Source: Vanessa cardui (Eukaryota; Arthropoda; Insecta; Lepidoptera; Nymphalidae). From it: 64,000 bases of DNA. A program made the position numbers and the translations under genes. The stretch covers positions 4,650,803 to 4,714,802 of the forward strand of contig NC_061129.1 in the NCBI RefSeq assembly GCF_905220365.1, in the 5' to 3' direction. Under the pieces are notes generated by a model, which worked only from the letters and a program-made list of their open reading frames with translations, was not told where the DNA came from and made no database searches. Each line of letters begins with the position of its first letter. The stretch's first letter is position 1. This document shows positions 48,028-60,619 of the stretch, in pieces.

Positions 48028-48061
48028 GGGTATCCCGAGACGCAGATTTATTTTTCATGAT

Positions 48062-48215
48062 CAAAATAAAAAAAAAATCAAAATAAACTTTATTCAAGTG
48101 GGCTTTTACAAGCACCTTTGAATCGTAATTAACAATTAAGTGAAGCTACCACCGGTTCGGAAAGTAGATTCTACCGAGAAGAACCGGCAAGAAACTTAGT
48201 AGTTACCTACTCTTT
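48062..48215 (+). mobile_element. Family C repeat next to the LINE
   Basis: AAAATAAACTTTATTCAAGT, GGGCTTTTACAAGCACC, CTACCACCGGTTCGGAAAGT, GAAGAACCGGCAAGAAACTT. It starts just past the right target copy of the LINE, so the LINE landed beside it. Confidence 0.65.
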
Positions 48216-48309
48216 TTCAACATTTAAAAAATACAATCATGTTAATTAAATACAATTATATATGTATGTAATGTGTAATAGGTTTGATTGACTTATAAAA
48301 TTTAAATTG

Positions 48310-48620
48310 TTTAATATTAGTTTGATATGATATAAGCGGAAGTGCGAGACTCGAGTCGAATACGATGACACGTGATTCGCGAATCTGTGGCATGCGAGTC
48401 TCTCAGGGCGAGAGGGTAATCGTTTTGTAGTGCTGCGTTTTGTGCTCCATTGTACGGTGGGATGCGAGGCAATACCGACCGCGCATATTCCTCTCGCGTA
48501 CCTAGTCTAATGGGGTTACACGGCTCGCGCCTTTACCTTACTCAGAGCAGGAATACTTCTCGTTATTACAAATGCGACTCTTATGGAGCATGTTGAGATG
48601 TCGTGTCCTGAATAACATTT
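48310..48620. promoter_or_regulatory. Unique GC-richer block
   Basis: CG-containing sequence with E-box-like ACACGTGA, repeated GCGAGTCTCTC/GCGAGAGGG motifs and CGCGCATATTCCTCTCGCG. No ORF. Candidate regulatory DNA. Confidence 0.28.
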
Positions 48621-48769
48621 CGGCATGCGTATGACGTTTAAATACAATTTAATCATTTTATCTACGTTTTATGAATAGAAAACGCGTGTATTGCACATCC
48701 AGGTTTGAAAGAAATGCTCATAAGGCAATTGCGATGGAATCATTCTTAATACTGTTGTCGTATCATCGT

Positions 48770-49080
48770 GAGGAAACCTGCAGAGGTTGTCATCTGACAC
48801 ACGTGTGTCACTAATTTGCTTTGAAGCAGCGACAACGTTTTCAAATGGATGTACAGGGTGTACGATGTTATTTTAATGTTATAAATTTTAGTGGCAAGTG
48901 GTTACCATCACATTGCAGCGCTGCAAGCAATATTAACTAGTGAAAGTAAAGTCAATCCGCTCACCATGAGAGTCTTGTACCTGTTTATTACACGAAGGTT
49001 ATATCAATGGGAACACAACAATACAATGTACTGCTTTTTGTCGGTATTGACTGTCCTGAGTACCTTGTGTCAAAATTACT
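48770..49080 (+). mobile_element. Degraded family B trace followed by degraded Metulj-like SINE
   Basis: ATCGTGAGGAAACCTGCAGA (about 48764-48783) is family B body. GTGGCAAGTGGTTACCATCA, GCTCACCATGAGAG and GGGAACACAACAATACAATG (48891-49045) are Metulj-like landmarks. Confidence 0.45.
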
Positions 49081-49845
49081 ACAGATAAAAGTTCAGCTAT
49101 TCAAATAAATATTAAAATTACATACAATTTTTCTGAAAAATATTTAAAAAAAACAAAACTATTAATAAATAAGATTAAGATGAAGGACGAGTTCGGAGTC
49201 ACATAAAATGACTAATAAAACGGACAACAAAAACCCAGGTGTTGCCGCTATTTTGCCACGGAATACCTACGTTACTGTCATCAGTCTATAAAAAAAATCT
49301 CGATTAAATCTTGCACAAGCCGAAAGCTCTGTGGAAGCAGATGTGCGCGTGCGCATCACCTGTCCCACGTGGCGAGAAATAAAGGCGCCCGAAAGAAACC
49401 ATTGTTACATCTTCGCGAGTATTGATTTAGTATTTGTCCCATTGTCCAGTACGAGACGCCTTAAGTAACACCTGAATTTAATATATTTTTATAGTTTTAT
49501 GCGATCGTTTTTAACAGCCGACATTGACTGCAACTTCAATTAAAAGAACCTTTATAATATATGTTTCTAATTCTGTATCGATAAATCTATCTGAAATAAT
49601 TTATGACTTAAAAAGAATCGTTTCGCTAACTTGAATTTATATTATGGACTAAATATAATTGTTTATGTATATATACACAAATTTTATTACTTTTTTTTCA
49701 GTTCAGAGTTTCTTACCGCTTCTTCTTGCTAGAATCTACATTACAAACTAGTTGTGGCTTGAAATTCTATTATACGTTTAAATATTTGACGTAATTTGCA
49801 TGTATCTTAATATTGAATGTATTATGTATCATAGAATACCAGTTG

Positions 49846-50345
49846 ACAAACGCGGCTTCGCTTGTTTTGTGGTACCTGCAAAAAATAAGCTAAAAATAGC
49901 GTTCGTCAAATAATAGACATAGAAAGTAGCCTTTGTATTTTCTTGAGGTTCAAGCTTGTTTCATAGCAAACTTCATCAAATACGGTTTTTTTTTATGGTA
50001 TAGGTTGGCGGACGAGCATATGGGCCACCTGATGGTAAGTGGTCACCATCGCCCATAGACATTAACGCTGTAAGAATTATTAACTATTCCTTACATCGTC
50101 AATGTGCCACCAACCTTGGGAACTAAGATGTTATGTCCCTTGTGCCTGTAGTTACACTGGCTCACTCACCCTTCAGACCGGAACACAACAATACTGAGTA
50201 CTGTTGTTTGGCGGTAGAATAACTGATGAGTGGGTGGTACCTACCCAGACGGGCTTACACAAAGCCCTACCACCAACGGTTCAGTTGTTTAGGCAGGAAA
50301 GATCAACAGACGGACAGAGATACTTTCTTATTAATGAATTGATAT
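49846..50345 (-). mobile_element. Family E repeat split by a full-length Metulj-like SINE
   Basis: Family E starts with AACGCGGCTTCGCTTG and AAAGTAGCCTTTGTATTTTC, and reaches AAACTTCATCAAATACGG. The SINE occupies 49985-50274 (+), ending AAAGCCCTACCACCA. Family E then resumes CGGTTCAGTTG, AACAGACGGACAGAGATACT. ACGGTT occurs on both sides (49983-49988, 50275-50280), fitting a short target duplication. Confidence 0.75.
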
Positions 50346-50751
50346 GATATGATAATTAGGAGAACCTTTATTAAAGAATGCATTCAGATACAATATTGAA
50401 TACCACAAAAACATAAAAGTTAGGAAATAAAACTTAAATATAACTACTACATGTATTTAAGTTTTACGGTATGTTTGGTTGAATTAGTTGAGCAATGTGT
50501 TTCATGTATAATCCAAAATATGAACCATAATTGCAGAATTAAAAGCCGCATGAATTAAAATTGATTATTAGGTAGCGAGGTCGGGGGTCACAGGCAGAAT
50601 GTAATGCAGATGACAGCAATCTCGTTAGTTATGTTAATTAATCAATAAAATTTGCAAAAATTATGCAACAATGTCTTGTTGAAATATATTCCAAATAGTA
50701 GTAAAATATGAGATTTTAAATGTAGATCAATTTAAACTTCGCTGTTCTGTT

Positions 50752-50938
50752 CTAGTTTGAAGGGTGAGCCCATGTAAGCTACATGCTTTAGGGAGTTTCC
50801 ACGCTAGTTTCAATTTTTTTCTTTGATTGATGGCGAGTGATAATTAACATTTGGTCACAGTTCCGATGTCTGTGGGTTATGGTGATTATATACTCTCAGG
50901 TGTCCTATTTGCTAGTCTGCCTCTTTGGAATAAAAAAA
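50752..50938 (-). mobile_element. Degraded Metulj-like SINE
   Basis: CTAGTTTGAAGGGTGAGCCC, GATGTCTGTGGGTTATGGTG and CTCAGGTGTCCTATTTGCTA keep the landmark order in reverse. Confidence 0.5.
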
Positions 50939-50942
50939 TGTA

Positions 50943-51219
50943 AGTATCAGCCTGTGAATGTACCACTGTTGGGCTAATGACTCCTCTCAATTTTTAGGAG
51001 AAGGCTTGGAGCTTGTTCCACCACGCTGCTCCGATGTAGAAATCGTCATCGGTAGATTTTCATTGAAATTACATAAATTTATTCACGATGTTATTCTTCA
51101 CCTGCGTGCACGAGATCAATTACAAAAAATTAAGCACATATAAATTAAGTGGTTCTTGCTTGGGTTTGAACCCGCAATCATCGGTTAAGATGCAGTCGTT
51201 CTAGCAACTGAACTAAAAA
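50943..51219 (-). mobile_element. Family B SINE, moderately old
   Basis: From the 3' end (TACCACTGTTGGGCTAATG) through CTTGTTCCACCACGCTGCTC and ATTCTTCACCTGCGTGCACG to the head with the B box (GGGTTTGAACCCG) and CATCGGTTAAGATGC. Directly adjoins the degraded Metulj-like copy. Confidence 0.7.
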
Positions 51220-52009
51220 ATGTAGATGCAATGCTATGATGAGAATATGCTATAATAAGTAACTTGATATTGACTAACTTGATAGAATATGCGACATATC
51301 GATACAAATTCAATGATATTATAGCCGTTTGTTAATGAACAGATTTTGGTAGAAACTAAATAAAAAAACCTTGCGCTATTACAAAATGCAATGCATTGTT
51401 AAACGCATAATACATGGAATGACCGAAATTCATTCTCAAAACTCATTGATGGATGACAGAAAAAACTACACGTACCTCTCATTTACCTGCCCGTAAGTGT
51501 CTCAGTTTTAATGATTTATATTTCGGGATGTCAATGAAAATAAAAGTGAACTTAATGCTCAGTTAACAGAGTACGTTTTCATTTACAGATAATGTTAAAA
51601 AAATATTTAATGTCCTGCGGAGTTATCGACAATTGCTGTACAATTGTCATAGACGTTCATCGTATTTCACTGATGTTTACGACACGTCGTTTACGATTCG
51701 TGTCCTCCTGGGTGGGTTAATTTACAACTTTAGGAATATAAAAATATAATATAATGAGAAATTTACATTATATTTTAATTTAACTTTAAATAAAAGTTGT
51801 TATAATATTCAAAGTTTATTAAAAGTCATTTATTTATTTCAAACGATTTTAAACATTGTTTACGTATAATATTCATCTCTAAATGTTAAACTTGTTTAAA
51901 ATCATAAGTTAAAATAGGTAATATACAATTACGTTCATTTAAAAGATATCAAATTTTGGATGCAAATAAAATATAATAAAAAAAAATAATACCTGAGGTA
52001 CTTGCAAGC

Positions 52010-52420
52010 ATGAGAGGACTACGCAGAAACGCACAATAGGCGTCAATTTTTTTCCCCAATGCGAGTTAAAGCGCAGTTTTTCGGCATGCATTCCAAAAAG
52101 ACACCTGGTCGGAAACGAGCCCCGGGGGTCCAGTACCCTGATCGATAGAGGCCGTACCGAACGTGATTTCGCAACACAATACCACTAGAATCTATCGTCA
52201 TTCGAAGCGGTCCAAAGGCGGCGTCGTGAAGTCTGTTTAAAACAATCAATGATCGAGTTTTGTGAATGGACCATGAAACAAAGATCCTTTTTGGTCCTAT
52301 AGTGGGTGGGCAGGATGTCAGGTGAATTATTGAAGGTATTTCGACAATTGGACGAATGGAATGCTTGAGGCACTCATTCATCTCTAACAGCTGTATAAAG
52401 GGCATGCGTTGTTCTTAAAG
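52010..52420. promoter_or_regulatory. Unique GC-richer block with 120-codon minus-strand frame
   Basis: The minus frame 52405-52043 starts with a real ATG (MPFIQLLEMNECLKHSIRPI) and has no low-complexity text. It has no recognisable domain or convincing splice partner. The DNA is GC-richer than its flanks. It may be a conserved regulatory block, a transposon remnant or a small gene; I cannot decide. Confidence 0.28.
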
Positions 52421-53714
52421 TTCCAAAGGATATGCAATCATAATTCCATAAAAAATTTAATAACATTCAAGCTTTTTCACCGTACCATACTTCAAACATC
52501 TATATGTGATTGGACTTAGTTTGTTGTTATCCATTTCTGAAATGATTTATTAAATAAAATAAAGACTTTGTGCATTCATATTAAGGTTCATTGTATTTAC
52601 AATCGTACAATTAAAGTTATTGAAATATTTTCGATTAATAATTTGAATTAATTAAAGCAGGAGTCATTAAAACATACGCCCATATTCTTACAACCTCATC
52701 CCACTTTAATCCAGATTAATGCATGCCGAAACAATGAATCCTCTGTACGTTTCGAGACAATAATTTGATTGATCTCATAATGAATATGCAGATATGTTAA
52801 GTAAAGATAAGATCCCGCAAAATAAAGCGAATTCCCGGAGGAGTGATTGCTGCCTACTGCCTGCTGCCTACCTCAGTTACAGCCAGATTTTAATCTCAGA
52901 TAAGTGGAACGGGCTTTGAGCAGTTTACATAAATTGTAAAGTTAGCACCTTGTTAACAAACTGCAGTGTTTGATTATGAGATTGTTTGATAAAGTAAGCT
53001 ATGTGCTACTAAAATTTATGACATACCTACTTACCGAATTATTATTATCTTTATGGGGAAAATATGTTCAATTTGCTATACAAGGCACGAAATTATATGA
53101 TTTGATACCGTGAGAATAAGCAAAATGGTTGTTATTAATTATGGATTATTAATGGTCAGTGGTGGCCACTGTCATAGACATGTTAGGAGCTGAGATTTTA
53201 CTGTAGGTTAAGTAAATAGTAATTGCAGTTAACTCGCTAACAATTACAAATGTAAATTAAATTACATTGCTCTTGCTTAATATTAAATATTAAAATTGAA
53301 TGTAATCCTACAATATTACAAATATATACTTTTAAGCGATTTTTTTCCGTGTTCATGAAAAACAAAGTTACTCGAATTTGTCCGGCGTAAATATGTAACG
53401 TTTAAATACGATTGATAAAAAGAAGAGACTTCCCTCCAAGTAAGAAGTCTATATTGTAAACTCGTTCATGATTTGTTATTGACCATAGTTACGTCTGAAT
53501 TGAGGAACTTAATCACTATATTTTTTTTTAATTTGACAAAGTCTTTCACTTTTGACACAGTCACTCGAAAGAACAAGAAGATAAATATTTAGAGCCAAAG
53601 CTATAATTTCGCGTTAAATTAAAATAACCTTTATTCTGATAACAAGATTAAAATACACTTTATATTTTGATATTTTATCTGCAAACGTGTAATCGAAGAA
53701 GACATATAACTTTT

Positions 53715-54070
53715 CTTGGTGGTAGGACTTTGTGCAAGCCCGTCTGGGTAGGTTCACTCACCCACTCATCAGTTATTCTACCGCCAAATAACAGTACTCA
53801 GTATTTTTGTATTCTACCGCTAAACAACAGTAAGCAGTATTTTTGTATTCTACCGCTAAACAACAGTAAGCAGTATTGTTGTGTTCAGGTCAGGAAGGGT
53901 GAGTGAGCCAGTGAACAGGCACAAAGGACATAACATCTTAGTTCCCAAGGTTGGTGGCACATTGAAGATGTAAGGAATAGTTAATATTTCCTACAGCGTC
54001 ATTGTCTATGGGTGATGGTGACCACTTATCATCAGGTGGCCCATATGCTCGTCCGGCAACTTATACCTTA
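53715..54070 (-). mobile_element. Metulj-like SINE with internal 36-bp triplication
   Basis: Full-length reverse copy from TGGTGGTAGGACTTTGTGCA to ATATGCTCGTCCGGCAACTT and an A tail. It is about 70 bp longer than other copies because one internal segment occurs three times in tandem. Confidence 0.82.
53775..53882. repeat. Three tandem 36-bp units inside a SINE
   Basis: Units 53775-53810, 53811-53846 and 53847-53882, each starting ATTCTACCGC. Units 2 and 3 are nearly identical. Unit 1 differs at a few positions, so unit 2 probably arose from unit 3 or the reverse after an earlier duplication. Confidence 0.85.
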
Positions 54071-54079
54071 AAAAAAAAA

Positions 54080-54190
54080 TAACTCAATCAAAGTCAAAAG
54101 TGTTTATTCAAAAGAAAAGCTCGCATTCAGAAGGTGTGCAATCAACTAAGAAGTTTGTAATATCCACACCACGCTGTATAACGATTCTTT
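54080..54190 (+). mobile_element. Possible family C fragment
   Basis: AATCAAAGTCAAAAGTGTTT and ATTCAAAAGAAAAGCTCGCA, then TCAACTAAGAAG, resemble the head of family C loosely. Weak. Confidence 0.25.
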
Positions 54191-55177
54191 ATAACTTTAC
54201 TACTTTTTTATTTCGCAAATTTAATTTAATAATTGATGCATAATTTCATTTCAGTCTGAAATATAAAAAAAATAAAATAAAATAAACGTTGCAAACAAAC
54301 GACTAATTTACGAATCCAAAGCGAGTTAAAAAACAGACATGGAGTGCGAGAAATAATGAAATATCTTCATTTACCCTTCTAATTAATAGCCATCAGTGTC
54401 TCCTCCAGTCTCGAGGGCTGACAACGCTTTCAAGTTTTTTAATATGCTTCCTCACCTCGGTAAAACAGGAAGTATAATTGCTTTTTTTCTCTCTGCCAAG
54501 TTCCAACTCCCTTCGTAAATCTCGCTACAATTAGGAAAGTTTGCTCTGTTTTAGGAACGGGTTGACTTTAAAACTTGAAGCTGCTGGGAGGGCATATGAC
54601 TTTTTTTAAATAATCCAATTGTTATTATAATCGTACCATAATAGTGAAAGTTTCAGTACGTACGTAGGTATGTATATTTGTTACATAATCATGCGATTGG
54701 CTCATCGGATTAGAATTTGGAATGAAGATTGACTTAACATAGGTTATTTTACACCTACCCCGTTTATATGTCTAAAGAGTGTTTCTAATTTCGCTCCAAT
54801 AGGTTAAATTGTAGTAAAAATTACAGATGAAAAAGACCATATTTCTATTTACGCATATTCATTAATACAATAAGTACTTGTAATGTTAATAGTTTTGATA
54901 TGAAAAATGTATGTTTTAAATAATTGATTTTCTTTTGACTCGTATTGTAGCTTAAATATTAGTTATTTGAATTGTAATAATGATAAATATTTTATATACT
55001 TTATATATGTGTATTGTATATATATCTTGAAGGGAAATAAAAACATAAGACATGGACAATCCTATGAGCTGCAAATTGAATAGTTGGATTACAAGACCCG
55101 ATAACGGGAAATTTTCAGGGTTGATATATTTTGTAACTTACTAAATTATTAATAAAATAGTATAAATTGACTCGAGA
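54191..55177. other. AT-rich stretch, nothing supported
   Basis: No frames over 60 codons. A mild GC-richer patch at 54400-54560 has TCTCCTCCAGTCTCGAGGGC. Confidence 0.45.
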
Positions 55178-55290
55178 TTAATCAGTGGTTAAGCAGCAAA
55201 TCGTAACTAAATCATATGTGCTTAATTTGTCTGTTAAATTCTTTGACAATTCATCACGTGTTCGGCTGCGAAGGAAAACATCATAAAGTT
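55178..55290 (+). mobile_element. Partial family B SINE
   Basis: CAGTGGTTAAGCAGCAAATCG, ATGTGCTTAATTTGTCTGTT and TCGGCTGCGAAGGAAAACAT match the head-body junction in degraded form. Confidence 0.45.
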
Positions 55291-55980
55291 ACTTCTTTAA
55301 TAAAATACTGGTTTATTACAATTAGTTGTTCTTTACAAGTTAAACAGTTGAAGAAATGTATTTAGTTCTGAGTTCACATTAAATAAATATATTTTTGATA
55401 AATACCTGTATAATAATTGTAGTGGTCTGATATTAAATAATGTATTCTTTCTTACAATTTAAGTACTTATGTATAAATACGAGATGATATAAGAAGTGAT
55501 ATTAGTGCACAATAATGTGACCATTGTTGTTGAGTTTACATTTTACAATAACTGATATGTACTCATCAAAGCTATAAGAAATGATAATTGTGAACTTGGT
55601 TGTGGTTCCAATAAATTGAAAAAAAAAGAAGATGCTTTTAAAATACATATACAAATATTTCTTTTTTTAAATTATATAATTGTAAATCGTGTTCTAGCTT
55701 AAAATCTAAATGCAAAATTTTGTGTTATTAATAAATAAGGAATATTTTTGTATTGGCAACCCTAATCTCACCTCCAGGTATACATATTGCAGACTGGACT
55801 GATTGCGCGTACCATTGTGTTCGAGTCGCAGACGTTCAACACAATTAAGTATTAGAACGAGTCGAGTTTATGGCTAAGACATTAGATCGATCCGGCTTAA
55901 TCATTATGATAACTTATATTATTTAATAAGAAAGTAATTCACGATAATTATAAGAGAAATGTTTAATTATTATTAATTAT

Positions 55981-56292
55981 TGAGTCGAGATGGCCCAGTG
56001 TTTAGAACGCGTGCATCTTAACCGATGATTGCGGGTTCAAACCCAGGCAAGCACCACTGATTCATGTTAATTCGTCTTTATAATTCATCTCGTGCTCAGC
56101 GGTGAAGGAAAACATCGTCAGGAAACCTGCATGTGACAAATTTCATAGAAATTCTGCCACATGTGTATTCCACCAACCCGCATTGGAACAGCGTGGTGGA
56201 ATATGTTCCAAACCTTCTCCTCAATGGGAGAGGAGGCCTTTAGCCCAGCAGTGGGAATTTACAGGCTATTGTTGTTGTTGTTGTTGTTGTTA
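55981..56292 (+). mobile_element. Full-length tRNA-derived SINE (family B), reference copy
   Basis: tRNA-like head with A box GATGGCCCAGTGT and B box GGTTCAAACCC (about 56033-56043), the body CTCGTGCTCAGCGGTGAAGG...GCATTGGAACAGCGTGGTGG, and the end TTAGCCCAGCAGTGGGAATT with a (TTG)n tail. The 60-codon open frames inside it are incidental. Confidence 0.88.
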
Positions 56293-56859
56293 ATTATTAT
56301 TATTAAATATTTTGGTATGACTGTTATTTGTCGAGGTATGCTCGACGTGTTTTAGCAAGAATATGGTTTCCATCGTTGTTGTTGACGACATACCTGTAAG
56401 GAGTTCATTAATTAATTATTATTGTTTCGTTTATGGAATAGCCAATTAATAAGATTATTCCAGACTACATTTAGGTAATTGACTTTCTTTAAAAATATAA
56501 TTCAGAATTAATTATTTGCAGTTTAGTTTTGCGTCTTTCAAATAGCATCTCTAATCGTATTTCACATGACAAAGGCCATCAAATGTGATTTAGGATATGG
56601 AGTTCTAGATTTCATATATTTACTAAAAAACTAAAACATGAGGAATCTCGTTTGTTTTCTGAACTATTAATCAGTTAAATTGGTTAAGACATCATATATC
56701 GTACACAATATATTAGATGTAATGAATACAAGGATGTATTGATAATGGCGTTTCATTTACGTTATGACTTCTTGAAAAACATTTTAATGTCATTTAATTA
56801 TTCAAAATAATTGCATGGAATTAAATAAACCCTAAAATACTGATAAGTAACAGACTAGT

Positions 56860-57200
56860 TAACAAGTGCAGTACCATTGCACGCCACTTAAGTGGTAAAT
56901 TTGAGGAAGCTGTCATCTGAACACAGCTCGTCGCGATCGCTCAAGTGGTCTGCTAACGAACACGCGTGTCAAAGCGAAACACTTCATTAGGTGAGCGACG
57001 CTCTTCGGCCGTGGAAAATCCTCCTCCTCGCCCCCCTCCCGCCACCCCCACACCCTCGCGCTGCAGCTCCTAGCACCAGCCTCTATTTAGTGGGCGTCTT
57101 ACCAACTCCGCTGCGCTAATTAGACGACGCCGACTCTCTTCTCATTAGTGGCGAAATTATGCAGTTTGCTGGAATTCGGGTTAAATGTGAGGTCGAGATG
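56860..57200. promoter_or_regulatory. Unique GC-richer block with NK2-type and homeodomain sites
   Basis: CCACTTAAGTGG (56884-56895) is a perfect palindrome of an NK2-type half-site, and TCAAGTGG recurs at 56941-56948. A C-rich stretch (57020-57060) is followed by GCTAATTAGACG and CATTAGTGGCG. Candidate enhancer. Confidence 0.38.
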
Positions 57201-57439
57201 TCGAGTGCTGCGAAAAAAGTTGAGTATTTTCCAATGTCATCGGTTCATTTATTTCTATTCATTTTAAATTTCATAATTTAATTAATCGTCTATAATGTAC
57301 CAGACCTATGCTCGAGTTTATTGCTCGAAAGTTCCAAATAAATTAGCATATCAAATACGTAAACAAGGCATAAATACGATAAAAGAGATACATTTCATTA
57401 AAAATATACAAAAGAGCGTTGGCTAATTAGAATGCGTAC

Positions 57440-57700
57440 TCAAAAATGTGTCCGAAAAACGAAACGCTGAATGTTTCTCATTTAGGTAAACGGGCGGCAA
57501 CCGGCATATTTTTGAGGGAACGTCCTCTCGGGCAAACAACGTTTATCTACAGCACATTGGGTTAATGAATAGGGGAGGAAGAATGAGAAGTAGGCATTAT
57601 TTTAATTAGGAAAAAATGTTGAACACTCCTCCACGACCGGGGTTCGGATCAACGGTACGAGTAGACAAGGGTAATGGACGCTACAGCGTTGCTGGCTAAC
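57440..57700. promoter_or_regulatory. Unique GC-richer block
   Basis: Contains GGGCGGCAACCGGCATATTT, CGTCCTCTCGGGCAAAC and CACGACCGGGGTTCGG. No ORF or repeat landmarks. Weak regulatory candidate. Confidence 0.22.
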
Positions 57701-57899
57701 TGAGCAAGCTAATAAATTGCACTTGATTCAGGGCATGCATTTTAATAATAAAATGAACGCGAACCGAGTTATACGAATGAAAGTGGATATGTGAATACTG
57801 CAGTGTAATTCATATGACCTTTTCGAATACCGACGTACTCGTATGAGTGCGTAAACGTGTTGTTTTTCTAATCGTTTTATGTAGTTAAGTAAACGCATA

Positions 57900-59325
57900 T
57901 AAAACATAATTCAATGAAAATCGTTGCTACTGTTACCTGTCCATTAGGCACCTAAATAAACATAACAATGTAAGAAATTTAGCTGCGTTAACGCCGCCCC
58001 ACCCACTCGCTAACAAAAGGAAGCGGACCGAGGTAGAGCAAAAAACGCCGCATCATAGTTAAATCATTTACGAAATATTGACAACAATAAACGATTGCTT
58101 TCGGTGAGGACTTTAAAAAATGTCGGTTATTAATATTTTCCTTTCTTTGTCACGGACCACGTGTCCCCATACCTGAACTTGCGAATGACAGTGTATAAAA
58201 AAATTTTGCAAAAAAATATCTGCCGCTAGGCGAAAAAGAGCAGAAGCACAAACAAACAACAGCCAGTTTGAATGATTGCTTCCCTGGAAGAGCGGCAAGT
58301 CCATTTTTCACAAGTGCCATTCACCGCTTTCATGTTTCGTAGGTACTGTGTATTTTATATATTTTTTCATTTATCTCCCTCCGCCGCCCTCCGCCAAATT
58401 GATATTCGTCGAATGCGAAATTTCGGCGTCCAATTCCTCACTGTTTTATTCATTTAGTGATTTCGTGATGGTAAACTCACAGGTAGATGTGTTTAATTTC
58501 GAAATGAATGTTTATTGCCGCGTTTCCGTTTTGTTTTCGATTTTACTACGGATATTCGATGTATGTGATGTTTACATCGTCCACATATGTATGTAAAACT
58601 GACTACTCGAACGTAAAATGTGTCGTTAAAATTGTAATTATTGTGACACTATTGTGTAATATAATTATTCGACGATGTTTTGATACAAGATTTTACACGA
58701 AGAATTTAAATAACACGATTTATTTAATTTTGATAAAAACAGACACGTGACAATATAACTGTACTGTAAATTATCTCTTAACTAATAAGATATTTCAATG
58801 TATTTACAGTTACTGAAATAATATAGTTTTAAAATATGTTTATTTCAGGAACTGTCTAGTTGTTATGAAACAAAGCGATGATCGTGGTTTTTAGTACGAA
58901 GATATTCGATATCGTTTTTTACAGATAACCAAAATTGTTTTCTCGTAAATTTCTCATACTGTGAATGAATGAAATAGATATCTTTTTTAAGGACGGTGTG
59001 GGAAAGGCTCATGAATGGACCAACTGATTGAAAACACTCTCCTATTCTTATCGATATTTTGTTAAGGTATTAAAACACACTAACGGACTATGAAATTTAA
59101 TTAAGTGTTAATTTTCTTATTATTTTTTCTATTTGAATATATTATATTTGAGATATTTTAAAGATTATGTTAATCTATTTGCATGGAAATATACCATAGT
59201 AGTTGCATAATCTTTTTACCAATGGTTCGGGAATATGCATTAAACACATCCATAAAGTATAATTACGTAACATGTTGTTTAATTTTTATACTGAGTGAGT
59301 ATTTTGAAATTCGATATATTCGTGT
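57900..59325. other. Mixed stretch, no gene supported
   Basis: Overlapping frames at 58113-58750 on both strands are T-rich and hydrophobic by composition only. A GC patch at 57990-58060 holds TTAACGCCGCCCCACCCACT. Confidence 0.4.
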
Positions 59326-59622
59326 ATACAACAACAACCTGTAAATTCCCACTGCTGGGCTAAAGGCCTCCTCTCCCTTTGAGGGGAAGGTTTGGAACAT
59401 ATTCCACCACGCTGTTCCAATGCGGGTTGGTGGAATACACATGTGGCAGAATTTCGATGAAATTTGTCACATGAAGGTTTCCTCACGATGTTTTCCTTCA
59501 CCGCTGAGCACGAGATGAATTATAAAGACAAATTAAGCACATGTATCATCGGTGCTTGCCTGGGTTTGAACCCGCAATCATCGGTTAAAATGCACGCGTA
59601 ACCACTGGGCCATCTCGACTCT
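59326..59622 (-). mobile_element. Full-length tRNA-derived SINE (family B)
   Basis: Reverse copy from the CAACAACAA tail and AATTCCCACTGCTGGGCTAA to the head (GGGTTTGAACCCGCAATCAT) and TGGGCCATCTCGAC. Very similar to the copy at 55981, 3.3 kb away in inverse orientation. Confidence 0.87.
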
Positions 59623-60619
59623 TATTTGTATATTTTCGTGTATGTTTGTTCTTTTTATAGTACGTTCCATGCTTTCGAAATATTTTTTATTTAGTTCTGC
59701 GAACTCTGTATCCTATAGTTTCTCACCATCTCTACATCGTCTTCTTGGTCTGGGAGTGGATTGTGTTCTTCTTTCTGAGACGTAATCTCCATGCTCTAGA
59801 CTTTTGTCCTTTATTGGATACGAACGCTTAAAATAATTGTTACTAGGCAAAGTAGGCATAATTTAATGTCTCGACTGTGGGCTCTACAGCAAAAGTATCC
59901 AATTAACATTAACAAGCCTTTAAAATTTTATTTCCAATGTGTGTTAAAGGTACATGCATCTGACTTTGAAGATTTTGTCATGACGTACTATTTCATCATT
60001 CAGTTCTTCTGGGCCCTCTTGATTATTACGGTTATTTTATATTAATTAAATAACATTGTTGAATGATATTCATAAAGCTTCTATAATCCACATAGAGCTT
60101 GTAAGTCATCACACCCCTGTGTATAATCGATTCAACCGCCGCAGCCCGCGATGATCCAGCCCGATCTAATGACGTAAAAAGTATGTCCCCGCTATAAAAC
60201 TGGCCGAGGCCCAAACAAAGAATAAAAAGAAATAGTTCAGACGCGACTGCGATTTTTTTATAAACATTGTACTTTGTATCTATGCCGATTCTTTTAATGA
60301 CTTTGTATATTAAAATAGACTACATTTTACATCTTGTTTTCCTTTTTTGTAAAGCGCTTTAATTAAATTTTGTTTGTTCATAAAATATTTTTATTATTAA
60401 TTGGCTTTTCAAAATTTTAATTGGTTGATATATTTGAAATAGTTATACTATGTATACACGTAAAAGTTACGTCATAATTGTTAATACTTTAAATATAATT
60501 CAATTACATATTTATTGAAATATGTAGAGATTAAAATTTATCAAACCATGATTCACAATGATCCACAAAAAAAGGCGCAGAAGGAACTTAAGTCCAAGAT
60601 TGTGTTAGGCATTAAAGTG

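Noticed and set aside
50220..50260. CTGATGAGTGGGTGGTACCTACCCAGAC-type end of the Metulj-like SINE as a hammerhead core
   Set aside because: CTGATGA followed by a self-pairing stem is present, but GAC replaces the needed GAA and no cleavage-site stem was found. It is noted because the resemblance recurs in every copy.
56102..56355. Open frames of 60-64 codons
   Set aside because: They lie within a family B SINE and recur in its other copies.
58113..58750. Cluster of overlapping frames rich in Phe, Val and Ile
   Set aside because: T-rich DNA gives hydrophobic translations on the plus strand by composition. Frames overlap on both strands with no splice evidence.
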